Shown here: piece by piece, positions 36,631-44,517 of the stretch
Layout: every line of letters starts with the position of its first letter
Numbering within the stretch: the stretch's first letter is position 1
Assembly: GCA_016792845.1 (NCBI GenBank)
Contig: JAEUKH010000015.1
Coordinates: 1 to 64,000 of the forward strand
Length of the DNA stretch: 64,000 nt
Reading direction: 5' to 3'
Origin: Myxococcales bacterium
GTDB lineage: Bacteria > Myxococcota_A > Polyangia > Polyangiales > Ga0077539
Notes under the pieces: generated by a model
Databases searched by the model: none
What the model saw: the letters and a program-made list of their open reading frames with translations, nothing else
Told to the model about the DNA's origin: nothing
Position numbers and translations under genes: made by a program

Positions 36631-39570
36631 TCAGGCGACGGCGCGACCCTCGCCGCGCAACGCCCGGGCGAAGGCAGCCGCCGTGGGCGTGCGCGACCCG
36701 CGCTGGGGTTCGAGCGCCGAGAGCACCGCCGACGAGACCCATGGCGGCACCGACGCGACCCGCGCCACCGGCGGCTCGGGGAGGCTCTCTTGCAAGGCCC
36801 GCTCGACGATCTGGCTGAGCGCCGTGCCCCCCTTGGGCGGAAAGGGCAGCGCCCCGGTCAGCATCTCGTAGACCATCACCCCGAGGCTAAAGACGTCAGC
36901 CCTGAGGTCGACATCGGCCTCGCCCCGGGCCTGCTCGGGCGCCATGTAGGCCGGCGTGCCCACCACCATGCCGGCCAAGGTGTGAGACCCCGGCGCGTGC
37001 TGCCGCGCGATGCCGAAATCGACGATCTTCACCCGGTCAGGGCGGCCGCTCCGCGCCGTCACCATGATGTTGGCGGGCTTGAGGTCGCGGTGAACGATGC
37101 CCGCGGCGTGGGCCGCTTCGAGCCCGTCGGCGATCTCTCCGACGAGGTCGACCACCCGCCGCCAGGGCAAGGGCCCGGCTTCGAGGAGGGCCGAGAGGGG
37201 CCGACCTTCGATGAGCTCCATGGCGAGGTACAAGAGCCCGTTGGCCTCGCCGAAGTCGTAGATGGTGACCGAGTTGGGGTGGTTGATGCTCGACGCGAGG
37301 CGGGCCTCACGCCGAAAGAGCGCGATGGCGTCGTGGTCGACGCGCCCCCGGGGGATGAGCACCTTCACCGCGGCGAGGCGCTCGAGCTGGTGGTGGCGGG
37401 CCTTGTAGACCATGCCCATCCCGCCCTCGCCGAGTCGGTCGATGCAGGCGTAGGGGCCGATGTCGAAGGGTTCGAAGCTCTCGCGTTGCGCCGCGGGCCC
37501 CGGGGCCGAGGGGGTCTCGCTGGGGCCCGCCAGGGTCACCGGCGCCCCATCAGCCGGGCAGAAGCGGGCCTCGCCCGGCAGCGACGCGCCGCACCGCACG
37601 CAGCGCACGCCCGAGGCCAGAACCGGGGCGGCTTCGGTCTCCGCGCGGGGGGCTCCGACGGTGTCGGCCCAGGCCGCGGGCATCGCCTCGGTCGCGGTCG
37701 GGGGCTCGGGCAAGGTCGATGCGAGCACCGGGCCGACCTGCGCCACCTCAGTGCCAAGTGGCACCGTCTGGGGCGCCTGGTGCCATGCTGGCGCGGGTGT
37801 GCCAACGGCTGCCAAGGTGGCCTCGCGTCGACGAAAGTAGCGGCGCGAGAAGAAGAGCCCGAGGCCCAAGCCCGCGAGCCAGATGCCGCCAGCGATCATC
37901 AGCAGCTCGGCGACGATCTCGGCGGTGTCGTCGGCCTCGGCGGGCAAAGGCGCGGCGGCGGTGCGGGGCGGCGGGCGCTCGGGCTGCACCTCGGAGGTGC
38001 GCGCGACTGCGGTCTCAGGCGCAGGAGCCGCAGGCGCCACCGGGGCCGCGGGTTGGGGCTGGGGCGCGGGTTGGGGTTGGGGCGCGGGTTGCGGCGCGGG
38101 CGCAGCGGGCGGGGGCGGCGGGGCCGTGCGTCCGCGAGGGGGGCGAGGCCGGGCGCTGCGACGCGGAGGCGACGCGGGGGCGTCGGCCATCGAGGGCGGC
38201 GCTCCGGGCGCCTGAAGGCTGTCGTCGAGGCCCCCAATGGTAGGAATGTCGAGCGCGAGGGGCCCCGCTCCGGCCGAGGGTCGCGCGGCGCGGGTGGGGC
38301 GAAGCATCGGCGGGCGCGCCCCGTCACCCCGCGGGCGCGGCGGCCGAGGGCGCGTGGCGATCTGCGGCGGCGCTGACGGCGTTGGCGCTGACGGCGGCGG
38401 CGGTGACTGCGGCGGCGCAGCGGGCTCCGAGGGCGCGGCGGGGGTCGCGGCGACGGCGGGCGACGGAGTGATGCCCGTGGCGGCCGCGGGGGGCCCGGCG
38501 CTCGGGGCCTCGGCGGGCTGCATCGGCGCGGATTGCGGCGCGGGCGCGGCGGCCGACGGGGCGCTTCGGGTTCCGCGTGAGAGGGTCAGCCCGGCGGCGA
38601 TCAGTCCGAGGCCGACCAGCGCGGCGCCGCCCCAGACCAAGGGGCGACGGGGGCGAGAGACGTCGCGAGGTTGAAGCGCCGCGAGGGCGGCCCCTCCAGG
38701 CGGCAGGGCAGACGGCAAGTGCCCATAGGCCGACGCGACCGGCGGTAGGCCAGGAGGCGCCAGCCCGGCAGGCAGAGCGTCGACGGCCGAAGCGCGCAAG
38801 GCCGGCGGGGCCGCAGCGAGAGCGGGCCCAGACGGAACAGACGAGGCTGCGGGCGAGGGCGCGGGCGACGCGGCAAGCGCGGGCGACGGGGCGCGCGGCG
38901 CTGGGGCGGGCGCGGGCGACGGGGCGCGCGGCGCTGGGGCGGGCGCGGGCGACGCGAGTGCCAAGTTGGCACATGTGCCATCAAGGGCCGCGGCGAGGGC
39001 TGCGAGGCTCTCGAAGCGTGCGTCTGGCGCCTTCTGAAGACAGCGGTGCACCAGCGCCGCGACCTCGGCGTCGAGCCCGGGGCGGCGGCGCGCGAGGGGC
39101 GTCGGCGGCTCTAGGATGGCCCGCACGGCCAGCGCGGCCGCGGTCGACGCCTCGTACACCCGGTGCCCCGAGAGCGCCTCGTACAGCATCGCGCCCACGG
39201 CGTAGACCCACCCGGCCTCGGTCACCGCCTCGCCAGCGAGCACCTCGGGCGCGGCGTAGGGGGCGACCTCCTCCCACCGCGCCGAGCCCGGGGTCGCGCC
39301 TTCGAGCGAGCGCGTCAGCCGCCAGGAGCCTCGGGCGCTCGCCTCAAAATCGCCGGGCGCCAGCGGGCGAAGGCCGCGGCCGCGTTCGGCCTCCAGGGTC
39401 GCCACCGCCGCGGCGAAGCCTTCGAGCACGGCGCGCACGGGCTGCGACGCGCCCGCCCCGACGAGGTCGACGAGCCCCGCCTCGCCCGTGTCTTCGAGCG
39501 GCGACGCATCGACCGGGCAGAACCCCAGCGCATCGGCATAGGCCCGCTGACACGTCGCACAGCGCTTCAC
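36631..39570 (-). CDS. Two-TM Ser/Thr protein kinase with two zinc ribbons and a degenerate first kinase lobe
   Basis: A 979-residue protein from the GTG at 39570, which overlaps the TetR stop (GTGA). Order: zinc ribbon 1 (CATCQ...FCPVD, residues ~4-24), then a kinase C-lobe fragment (~80-205; AAPEVLAGEA...VYAVGAMLYEALSG) without N-lobe or catalytic loop. TM1 follows at ~310-331, then a Pro/Ala-rich probably periplasmic segment, and TM2 at ~550-575. Zinc ribbon 2 (CVRCGASLPGEARFCPADG, ~654-673) precedes a complete kinase (~700-960): GEGGMGMVY, Lys in AAVKVL (~733), HRDLKPANI, DFG and APE. Both ends would be cytoplasmic. The active kinase likely phosphorylates Ser/Thr in response to the loop. 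The TetR coupling suggests shared control. Confidence 0.87.
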   Translation of the reverse strand: MKRCATCQRAYADALGFCPVDASPLEDTGEAGLVDLVGAGASQPVRAVLEGFAAAVATLEAERGRGLRPLAPGDFEASARGSWRLTRSLEGATPGSARWEEVAPYAAPEVLAGEAVTEAGWVYAVGAMLYEALSGHRVYEASTAAALAVRAILEPPTPLARRRPGLDAEVAALVHRCLQKAPDARFESLAALAAALDGTCANLALASPAPAPAPRAPSPAPAPAPRAPSPALAASPAPSPAASSVPSGPALAAAPPALRASAVDALPAGLAPPGLPPVASAYGHLPSALPPGGAALAALQPRDVSRPRRPLVWGGAALVGLGLIAAGLTLSRGTRSAPSAAAPAPQSAPMQPAEAPSAGPPAAATGITPSPAVAATPAAPSEPAAPPQSPPPPSAPTPSAPPQIATRPRPPRPRGDGARPPMLRPTRAARPSAGAGPLALDIPTIGGLDDSLQAPGAPPSMADAPASPPRRSARPRPPRGRTAPPPPPAAPAPQPAPQPQPAPQPQPAAPVAPAAPAPETAVARTSEVQPERPPPRTAAAPLPAEADDTAEIVAELLMIAGGIWLAGLGLGLFFSRRYFRRREATLAAVGTPAPAWHQAPQTVPLGTEVAQVGPVLASTLPEPPTATEAMPAAWADTVGAPRAETEAAPVLASGVRCVRCGASLPGEARFCPADGAPVTLAGPSETPSAPGPAAQRESFEPFDIGPYACIDRLGEGGMGMVYKARHHQLERLAAVKVLIPRGRVDHDAIALFRREARLASSINHPNSVTIYDFGEANGLLYLAMELIEGRPLSALLEAGPLPWRRVVDLVGEIADGLEAAHAAGIVHRDLKPANIMVTARSGRPDRVKIVDFGIARQHAPGSHTLAGMVVGTPAYMAPEQARGEADVDLRADVFSLGVMVYEMLTGALPFPPKGGTALSQIVERALQESLPEPPVARVASVPPWVSSAVLSALEPQRGSRTPTAAAFARALRGEGRAVA
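37751..37764. repeat. GTGCCA-N-TGGCAC palindrome with two degenerate copies beside it
   Basis: GTGCCAAGTGGCAC is a near-perfect dyad inside the kinase gene. Degenerate copies TGCCATGCTGGCG (37781) and TGCCAAGGTGGCC (37810) follow within 75 bases. Confidence 0.8.
38881..38946 (-). repeat. Two exact 33-bp tandem repeats in the kinase linker
   Basis: Units 38881-38913 and 38914-38946 are identical. They encode eleven Ala/Pro/Arg/Ser residues each between the degenerate kinase lobe and TM1. Confidence 0.9.
38958..38980. repeat. Overlapping GTGCCA/TGGCAC palindromes
   Basis: GTGCCAAGTTGGCAC (38958-38972) overlaps a second perfect dyad, TGGCACATGTGCCA (38967-38980). Both lie inside the kinase gene (coding Thr-Cys-Ala-Asn-Leu-Ala). 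Confidence 0.85.
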
Positions 39571-40268
39571 GCACCCACCTCGCGGGTCGAAGCGCGCGGC
39601 CCGAGCCCCTCCATCACGAGGGTCACGAGCACCGTCATCGCGTTCGACAGGTCGCCGAAGTCTTCGCCCGAGAGCACCCGCATGCAAAGGTGCTCTGAGG
39701 CGCCCACCATCGCCGCCGCGGTGACCCGGGTGTCGAGGTCGCGCAAGAGCCCTCCGGCGCGGGCCACCTCGGTGAGCCGGAGCGCCGCCCCGCGGATCAG
39801 CTCGGCCACCGAGGCCACCGGCGCGCGGGCCCCGTTGGCCGGGCCGCGGCACTCTTGCAAATACAACCGCGCGACCAAGGGCTCGGCCTCGAAGAGGTCG
39901 CGAATGTCAACCGCGAGGGCGAGGTACGACATCGCCAGCGCGTCGCGGTCGTTGCGCGCGTTGGCCGCCTCAAGGCGCTCGGCGCACCGCGAGAAGGCCC
40001 CCCGCAGCGACGAGGCCACCGGCTCAAGGAGCGCCTGAACCAGATCGGCCTTGTCGTGAAAGTACGTGTAAAAGCTGCCCTTCGCGACCCCCGCAGCGCT
40101 CGCGATCTCGTCGATGCTCACCGCCTCGATGCCGCGCTCAAGAAACAGCGACAGCGCAGCCCGCGCGAGGTCGTCGGTGCGCGCGCGACGGTTGGCGTCG
40201 CGACGACCCCCCTCAGGGCCAGGCCGCGAGGTGGGCGATTTACCAGGGAGAACGCGACGACTTGACAT
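39567..40268 (-). CDS. TetR-family transcriptional regulator
   Basis: A 233-residue protein. After a basic ~28-residue lead, the classical TetR HTH appears: LARAALSLFLERGIEAVSID, then EIASAAGVAKGSFYTYFHDKADLV. The C-terminal helical ligand domain follows; no ligand can be inferred. It diverges from the fatty-acid hydroxylase gene, with a dyad (40294-40307) between them, and overlaps the kinase start by 4 bases. It therefore probably represses itself, the kinase and the hydroxylase. Confidence 0.92.
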   Translation of the reverse strand: MSSRRVLPGKSPTSRPGPEGGRRDANRRARTDDLARAALSLFLERGIEAVSIDEIASAAGVAKGSFYTYFHDKADLVQALLEPVASSLRGAFSRCAERLEAANARNDRDALAMSYLALAVDIRDLFEAEPLVARLYLQECRGPANGARAPVASVAELIRGAALRLTEVARAGGLLRDLDTRVTAAAMVGASEHLCMRVLSGEDFGDLSNAMTVLVTLVMEGLGPRASTREVGA

Positions 40269-40293
40269 GGGAAGCGAAGTCCTTCACATACTT

Positions 40294-40307
40294 TGACCGC
40301 TCAGTCA
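40294..40307. promoter_or_regulatory. Probable TetR operator
   Basis: TGACCGCTCAGTCA is a dyad with one mismatched pair in the 81-base gap between the divergent tetR-type and hydroxylase genes. Its TGACnG...CnGTCA form is common for TetR-family sites. A second TGTCATGACG dyad lies at 40313-40322. Confidence 0.6.
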
Positions 40308-40349
40308 TGGTTTGTCATGACGTCGCGAGAGATTGGGAGGTCGACAACG

Positions 40350-40877
40350 ATGTGGGGCTTACCGTTGGGTCTTTTGTACAGCAACGCGTGGGAGTGGGTG
40401 GTGCACAAGTACGTGCTCCACGACTGGGGTCGCGCGCGCGACAGCGTGTGGCGCTTTCACTGGCACGAGCATCACAAGAACGCGCGGCGTTCGGCGATGG
40501 GCGACCCGGGCTATACGCGGTCGGTGTTCGGCTGGCACGCCCAGGGGCGCGAGGCCTTGGGGCTTGTGATCGCGGGGCTTGTGCACCTCCCGCTCGCGCG
40601 GCGCTACCCGCTCTTCACCGCCACGGTGCTCGCTTCTCAGTGGAACTACTGGCGCGTCCACCGTCGCGCCCACCGCGACCCGGCTTGGGCGCGCGCCCAC
40701 CTGCCCTGGCACTACGACCATCACATGGGCCCTGACCAAGACGCGAACTGGTGCGTCACCTGGCCGGGCTTCGACTGGGTGATGGGCACCCGAAAGCCAT
40801 GGGTGGGCACGGCGGCCGAAGAGGCCTCACGCGCGCGACGGGCGGCCCGCGCCGACGCCGCAGCGCCCACCGTCTGA
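40350..40877 (+). CDS. Fatty-acid hydroxylase / sterol desaturase-like membrane di-iron protein
   Basis: A 175-residue protein. The ATG at 40350 is preferred over 40317 and 40293 because GGGAGG lies 8 bases upstream. The His clusters of the fatty-acid hydroxylase superfamily are present in order: HKYVLH, HWHEHHKN, HRRAHRD and WHYDHHMG. Together they supply the di-iron site. Membrane segments are short (LVIAGLVHLPLA and the first ~20 residues), so it is a compact member. The likely reaction is O2-dependent hydroxylation of a lipid or carotenoid; the substrate is unknown. It is divergent from the TetR gene and probably its target. Confidence 0.85.
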   Translation: MWGLPLGLLYSNAWEWVVHKYVLHDWGRARDSVWRFHWHEHHKNARRSAMGDPGYTRSVFGWHAQGREALGLVIAGLVHLPLARRYPLFTATVLASQWNYWRVHRRAHRDPAWARAHLPWHYDHHMGPDQDANWCVTWPGFDWVMGTRKPWVGTAAEEASRARRAARADAAAPTV

Positions 40878-40881
40878 GCCC

Positions 40882-41892
40882 TCAGATGCGCTGACAGCGG
40901 TAGCTCGTACCCTGGCAATCGTTGCACGGGGTGCCGCTGCAATCGACCGCACGGAAGCCCGGCAAACACTGGCAGCTGCGGGTGTCGGTGTCGCACCGGG
41001 CGTACCGCGGGCAGAAGTATCCGCCGGGGCACTCGATGGCGCTCGCCGCGCAGAACAGCGCCCGCGCGCAGTACCAGTTCGGGAAGGTGCAGTTGTTGTT
41101 GCAGAGCGTGCCGTCGCAGCGCTGGGCCACGTAGCCCGCGGCGCATCCGCACGAGCGGTCTGAGTTGCACTGCCCGTTGGCCGGGCAGGTGAAGTTGCCC
41201 GGGCACACCAGCGAGAAGTTGGCCGAGTTGCAGGTCGGCGTCGCGCAGCGGCCGATGTCTTCGCAGACCTGCGCCCCCGAGCACACCCCGCAGGTGCCGC
41301 CGCAGCCGTCGGCGCCGCAATTTCGGTTGGCGCAGTCGGGCACGATTTGCCCTTCGCAGACGCCGTTCCACAAGCCAGACGAGGGGCAGGTCTCGACGCC
41401 GTCGCGGCAGACCCCGCGGCCCCGCGAGCTGCTCGGGCCGGTGTAACAGAGCCGACGTTCGCCGGGCATGCACGCGCCGCCGTCGACGCCTCCGGGCGCG
41501 TCAGCTCCGACGTCGGCGCCGCGATCGAGGGGCACGTCAGCCCCGACGTCGAAGCCTGCGTCTGCGCCAAGGTCGGTGCCAAGGTCGGTGCCACGGTCGG
41601 TGCCAACATCGGCCCCCGCGTCGAAGCCCGCGTCGACGCCGAGATCGCTCTGAACGCCTTGATCGACCGGCACATCGACCCCCTGCCCGCGGTCGAGCGG
41701 CACGTCGACCCCTGTGCCAAGGTCGGTGCCAAGGTCGGTGCCAAGGTCAGCGCCGAGGTCAGCGCCGAGATCGCCCTGCATCGGGCGGTCTGCGACGCTG
41801 TCGACGCGGGCGCTCGCGTCTTGCGCGACGTTGGGCTCGGGCAGGGCGTAGCTGCACCCGACGAGGACGCCCATCCACGCGAGGCGCCTCAC
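40882..41892 (-). CDS. Cys-rich lipoprotein with EGF-like modules
   Basis: A 336-residue protein from the GTG at 41892, which overlaps the upstream stop (GTGA). Lipobox VLVGC is followed by a ~110-residue Asp/Leu/Gly/Val linker built from 12-bp DNA repeats. The C-terminal ~200 residues hold paired Cys modules: GRGVCRDGVETC (shared with the 32968 lipoprotein), NCGADGCGGTCGVCS, CNSDRSCGCAAGY and CDTDTRSCQCLPGF. The last two are EGF-like. It is a secreted surface protein of unknown role, co-expressed with the PEGA protein upstream. Confidence 0.75.
   Translation of the reverse strand: MRRLAWMGVLVGCSYALPEPNVAQDASARVDSVADRPMQGDLGADLGADLGTDLGTDLGTGVDVPLDRGQGVDVPVDQGVQSDLGVDAGFDAGADVGTDRGTDLGTDLGADAGFDVGADVPLDRGADVGADAPGGVDGGACMPGERRLCYTGPSSSRGRGVCRDGVETCPSSGLWNGVCEGQIVPDCANRNCGADGCGGTCGVCSGAQVCEDIGRCATPTCNSANFSLVCPGNFTCPANGQCNSDRSCGCAAGYVAQRCDGTLCNNNCTFPNWYCARALFCAASAIECPGGYFCPRYARCDTDTRSCQCLPGFRAVDCSGTPCNDCQGTSYRCQRI
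41569..41770 (-). repeat. 12-bp repeats in the EGF-like lipoprotein linker
   Basis: AAGGTCGGTGCC-type units occur in two blocks (about 41569-41616 and 41719-41770). They encode Leu-Gly-Thr/Ala-Asp on the minus strand. Confidence 0.85.
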
Positions 41893-42899
41893 CAGGTCAC
41901 CCGAAGCCCCGCGGGCGCGGCGCTCAGCCCGAGCCGCCCCACCCGCCGCGGACGCTGCGCATCGAGCCCGAAGCCCACCGCGGCGCCCACCGTCGAGACG
42001 CCCGCCACGACCCAGAAAATGTTGATCACCGTCGCCTGCCCGTCGAGGCTCGATTGGGTGTTCACCCGGTCGGCCACGCACTGGGTCGACACCGAAGGGC
42101 CGCCGCAGCGGGCGAGGTAGTCGCTCTCGTCGCCGTTGGCCGACACCCCGAGGCCGATGGCGAGGGCCGTCGAGGCCACCGCGAGGCCCAAGCCCGCGAA
42201 GCCCATCACGCGCCACGGACGCCCGCGCTGCGCCGCCGCCTGGGTCTCTGCGAGGGGGTCGTAGCAGAGCCCGTTGCGGAGCACGAAGCCCTCGCTGCAC
42301 ACCACCGTCTCGTGGGGCGTCGCGGCGCTCTCGCGCGGCCGCTCGGCGTCGAGGGTGACCCGCTGTTGGGTCGCGCCCCCGGCCAGAATCTCGACCACCC
42401 GACGCCACGGGCGGTAGCCCTCAGCCCGCACCTCGACGTCGACGATGCCCGCCACCACCCGGAGCGGCTCGCGCATCGGAAAGGTGCCCACCCGCCGGTC
42501 GCGCACGAAGAGCTCCGCCCCGTCGGGCGGCCCCTCGATGCTGAGCCGCCCGAGGTGCTGTCGAATGTCTGCGAGGGCCTGCTGGAGCGTGCCCTGATGC
42601 CGCCGCACCCACGGATCGTCGGGCTGTTCGAGGGCGTCAGAGAGGTGCGTCTCGGCCTCGACCCAGCGCCCCGCCCGCTGCTCGCAGAGGGCCATTTCGC
42701 CCAGGGTATGCGCCGAAGGATCGTTCGAAAAGATCTCGTCAAAGAGCGCGCGGGCCCCGTCGACGTCGCCCCGCCGACACCGCTCGCTCGCGCGGCGCAG
42801 CAAGAGATCAGAGTCGCTGTGTTGGGCCGACGCCGCGGGCGCCGCCATCACCGAAGCCGCCAGGGTGGCCCAGCGAAGTTGTCTCAACCGTGCGCGCAT
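41889..42899 (-). CDS. Periplasmic TPR/PEGA-domain protein
   Basis: A 336-residue protein from the ATG at 42899, with a signal peptide ending in APAASAQ. Residues ~25-120 are helical and TPR-like (RRASERCRRGDVDGARALFDEIFS...GRWVEAETHLSDAL). A PEGA-type beta domain follows (LSIEGPPDGAELFVRDRRVG, later VEVRAEGYRPWRRVVEI). One TM helix (VMGFAGLGLAVASTALAIGLG) and a second hydrophobic segment near the C terminus come next. Such proteins are frequent in myxobacteria next to kinases and lipoproteins and probably scaffold envelope complexes. It is coupled by a 4-base overlap to the EGF-like lipoprotein. Confidence 0.78.
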   Translation of the reverse strand: MRARLRQLRWATLAASVMAAPAASAQHSDSDLLLRRASERCRRGDVDGARALFDEIFSNDPSAHTLGEMALCEQRAGRWVEAETHLSDALEQPDDPWVRRHQGTLQQALADIRQHLGRLSIEGPPDGAELFVRDRRVGTFPMREPLRVVAGIVDVEVRAEGYRPWRRVVEILAGGATQQRVTLDAERPRESAATPHETVVCSEGFVLRNGLCYDPLAETQAAAQRGRPWRVMGFAGLGLAVASTALAIGLGVSANGDESDYLARCGGPSVSTQCVADRVNTQSSLDGQATVINIFWVVAGVSTVGAAVGFGLDAQRPRRVGRLGLSAAPAGLRVTW

Positions 42900-43015
42900 C
42901 GAGCCGTTCGACCTGCACTCTGCCTTGTAGCCAGCGCCCGACGCAACCGCTCTCTCGCGGCCCCAAAATCCGCGCGCAAGAAAAGCGCAGCGCTCAGGCG
43001 TTGGTGCCGCGGCCC

Positions 43016-43453
43016 TCAAGGCCCTTTGAGGCGCGATCGCGGCGTCGCGGGCTTCTTCTTCTTCGCGGGCACCTTGCCCACCCGCGGGTCTCGGGCGCGC
43101 ACGAGGGCCACGAGGCGCTCGACCTCGGCCTCGAAGTCTTCGCCCTGGCTCGGGAGCTTCTGCCACCCCGTGACGCCTCCCTTGCCCCCCGAGAGCACGC
43201 CGATCGAGGCCATCGAGGGCAAGAGCTTGGCGAGGCTCGGGTGATGCTCTGGGGTGGTGGCGATCCACACGCCGTCGTCGTCGTCGCCCCGCGCGCGCAA
43301 CGCGAGGACGATCTTCTCGCCCAGGTACACCGCGTGGCAGCCGAACATCAGCCGCACGGTGGGTTCGAGGTCTTCGAGGGCGTCGAGCACCCACGCGAAG
43401 GCGACGGTCTGCCGCCGCGGCGTGGGCTCAAAGGGGTCGCGAGGCTGTGCCAT
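43016..43453 (-). CDS. TfoX-N-like small protein
   Basis: A 145-residue protein. The core (LEPTVRLMFGCHAVYLGEKI, VLALR, later GVWIATTPEHHPSL, GVTGWQKLP) resembles the TfoX N-terminal/YjbR-like fold. The C terminus is Lys-rich (KVPAKKKKPATPRSRLK) and may contact nucleic acid. No competence genes are adjacent. The assignment rests on the MFGxHxVYLxxK-type segment, and DUF status is the safer reading. A GTGCCA/TGGCAC dyad lies 5 bases before its start codon. Confidence 0.5.
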   Translation of the reverse strand: MAQPRDPFEPTPRRQTVAFAWVLDALEDLEPTVRLMFGCHAVYLGEKIVLALRARGDDDDGVWIATTPEHHPSLAKLLPSMASIGVLSGGKGGVTGWQKLPSQGEDFEAEVERLVALVRARDPRVGKVPAKKKKPATPRSRLKGP

Positions 43454-43457
43454 CTGT

Positions 43458-43472
43458 GTGCCACCTTGGCAC
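43458..43472. repeat. GTGCCA-N3-TGGCAC palindrome
   Basis: GTGCCACCTTGGCAC lies in the 73-base gap between the divergent TfoX-like and hydrolase genes. Confidence 0.85.
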
Positions 43473-43526
43473 CACGGGAAAGCCCCCGCAGCGCGCGGCG
43501 ATGAATGTACATTGCCTCCGCACCCG

Positions 43527-44354
43527 ATGACCCTCTCGTTTCAAACAGTGATGCCCCCGGGGGGCGCGGCGCCGCGACGCTGGGCGCTGGTCTTACACGG
43601 CATTCTCGGCTCAAAGACCAACTGGCGCACCCTCGTGCAACGCGCCGCCGCGGCGGCCCCCGCGTGGGGTTTCGTGCTCGCCGACCTGCGGAACCACGGC
43701 GACTCCCAGGGCCTCGACGGCGACGACACCCTCGCCGCGGCGGCGGCCGACCTCGAGGCCTTGCTCGCCGCGCGGGGTCACGGCGCCGACCTCGTCGTCG
43801 GGCACAGCTACGGCGGCAAGGTGGCACTCACGGTGGGCCTCCGCGGGGTGCTCGCGCCCTCGACGGTGATGGTGGTCGACTCGAACCCCGGGCCCCGCCC
43901 CGACCTTCACGGCAGCGAAGACACCCTGGTGGTGCTCAAGCACCTCGGCGAGGTGGGCGTCAGCTTCGCGCAGCGCGACGATTTCATCGCCGCGATGGTC
44001 GCCCTCGGGCACACCGCGGCCTTGGCGACCTGGCTCGCGACCAACCTCGTGCACCGCGACGGCGCGCTCTCGCTGCGGCTCGACCTCGCGCGCATCAGGG
44101 CCATGCTCGACGACTACTTCGCGCGCGACCTCTGGCCCTTCGTCGAAGCCCCCGAGGGGCCGCGGCTGCGCTTCTTGCTCGGCGGCAAGAGCGAGGTGCT
44201 CGACGACGGCGAGCGCGCGCGCCTCAAGGCCTGTGCGGCGCGGGGTACGCGGGTCAGCGTCGAGGTGATCGCGGCGGCCGGGCATTGGGTGCACGTCGAC
44301 GCGCCGCGAGAGACCGTTGGCGCCCTCGCCGACGCGCTCAAATCAGCGGAATGA
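43527..44354 (+). CDS. Alpha/beta hydrolase (YbfF-like)
   Basis: A 275-residue protein from the ATG at 43527. LVLHGILGSKTNWRTL gives the HG oxyanion motif, DLRNHGDSQG the strand-5 loop, VVGHSYGGKVAL the nucleophile (Ser in GHSYGG) and AAGHWVHVDAP the catalytic His. The order and the RNHG-S pattern match YbfF/esterase-type abhydrolases acting on acyl-CoA or carboxyl esters. It is cytoplasmic, with no signal peptide. No operon partner is visible. Confidence 0.85.
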   Translation: MTLSFQTVMPPGGAAPRRWALVLHGILGSKTNWRTLVQRAAAAAPAWGFVLADLRNHGDSQGLDGDDTLAAAAADLEALLAARGHGADLVVGHSYGGKVALTVGLRGVLAPSTVMVVDSNPGPRPDLHGSEDTLVVLKHLGEVGVSFAQRDDFIAAMVALGHTAALATWLATNLVHRDGALSLRLDLARIRAMLDDYFARDLWPFVEAPEGPRLRFLLGGKSEVLDDGERARLKACAARGTRVSVEVIAAAGHWVHVDAPRETVGALADALKSAE

Positions 44355-44427
44355 AGCTGCGCACGGGCGAGAGCCAGACCCTCTCGGTCCGCTGCGAGTG
44401 ACCTCAGCTGTGCCAGTGTGACCCATG

Positions 44428-44440
44428 TGCCACACTGGCC
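44428..44440. repeat. Degenerate GTGCCA/TGGCAC palindrome pair
   Basis: TGCCACACTGGCC (44428-44440) and the half-site TGCCAGTGTGACC (44411) lie in the 163-base gap between convergent genes. The gap shows no other signal. Confidence 0.6.
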
Positions 44441-44517
44441 GCCTCTCTCGACCCCTCACCGATTGAGCCCCTCGGCGCTGCGTCTCACGGCGTAGGCCGC
44501 GGGTCTGCGCCCGCCGT

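Noticed and set aside
39571..39852. N-terminal extension of the kinase frame
   Set aside because: Arg/Gly-rich noise antisense to nothing conserved and inside the TetR gene; the GTG overlapping the TetR stop is the natural start.
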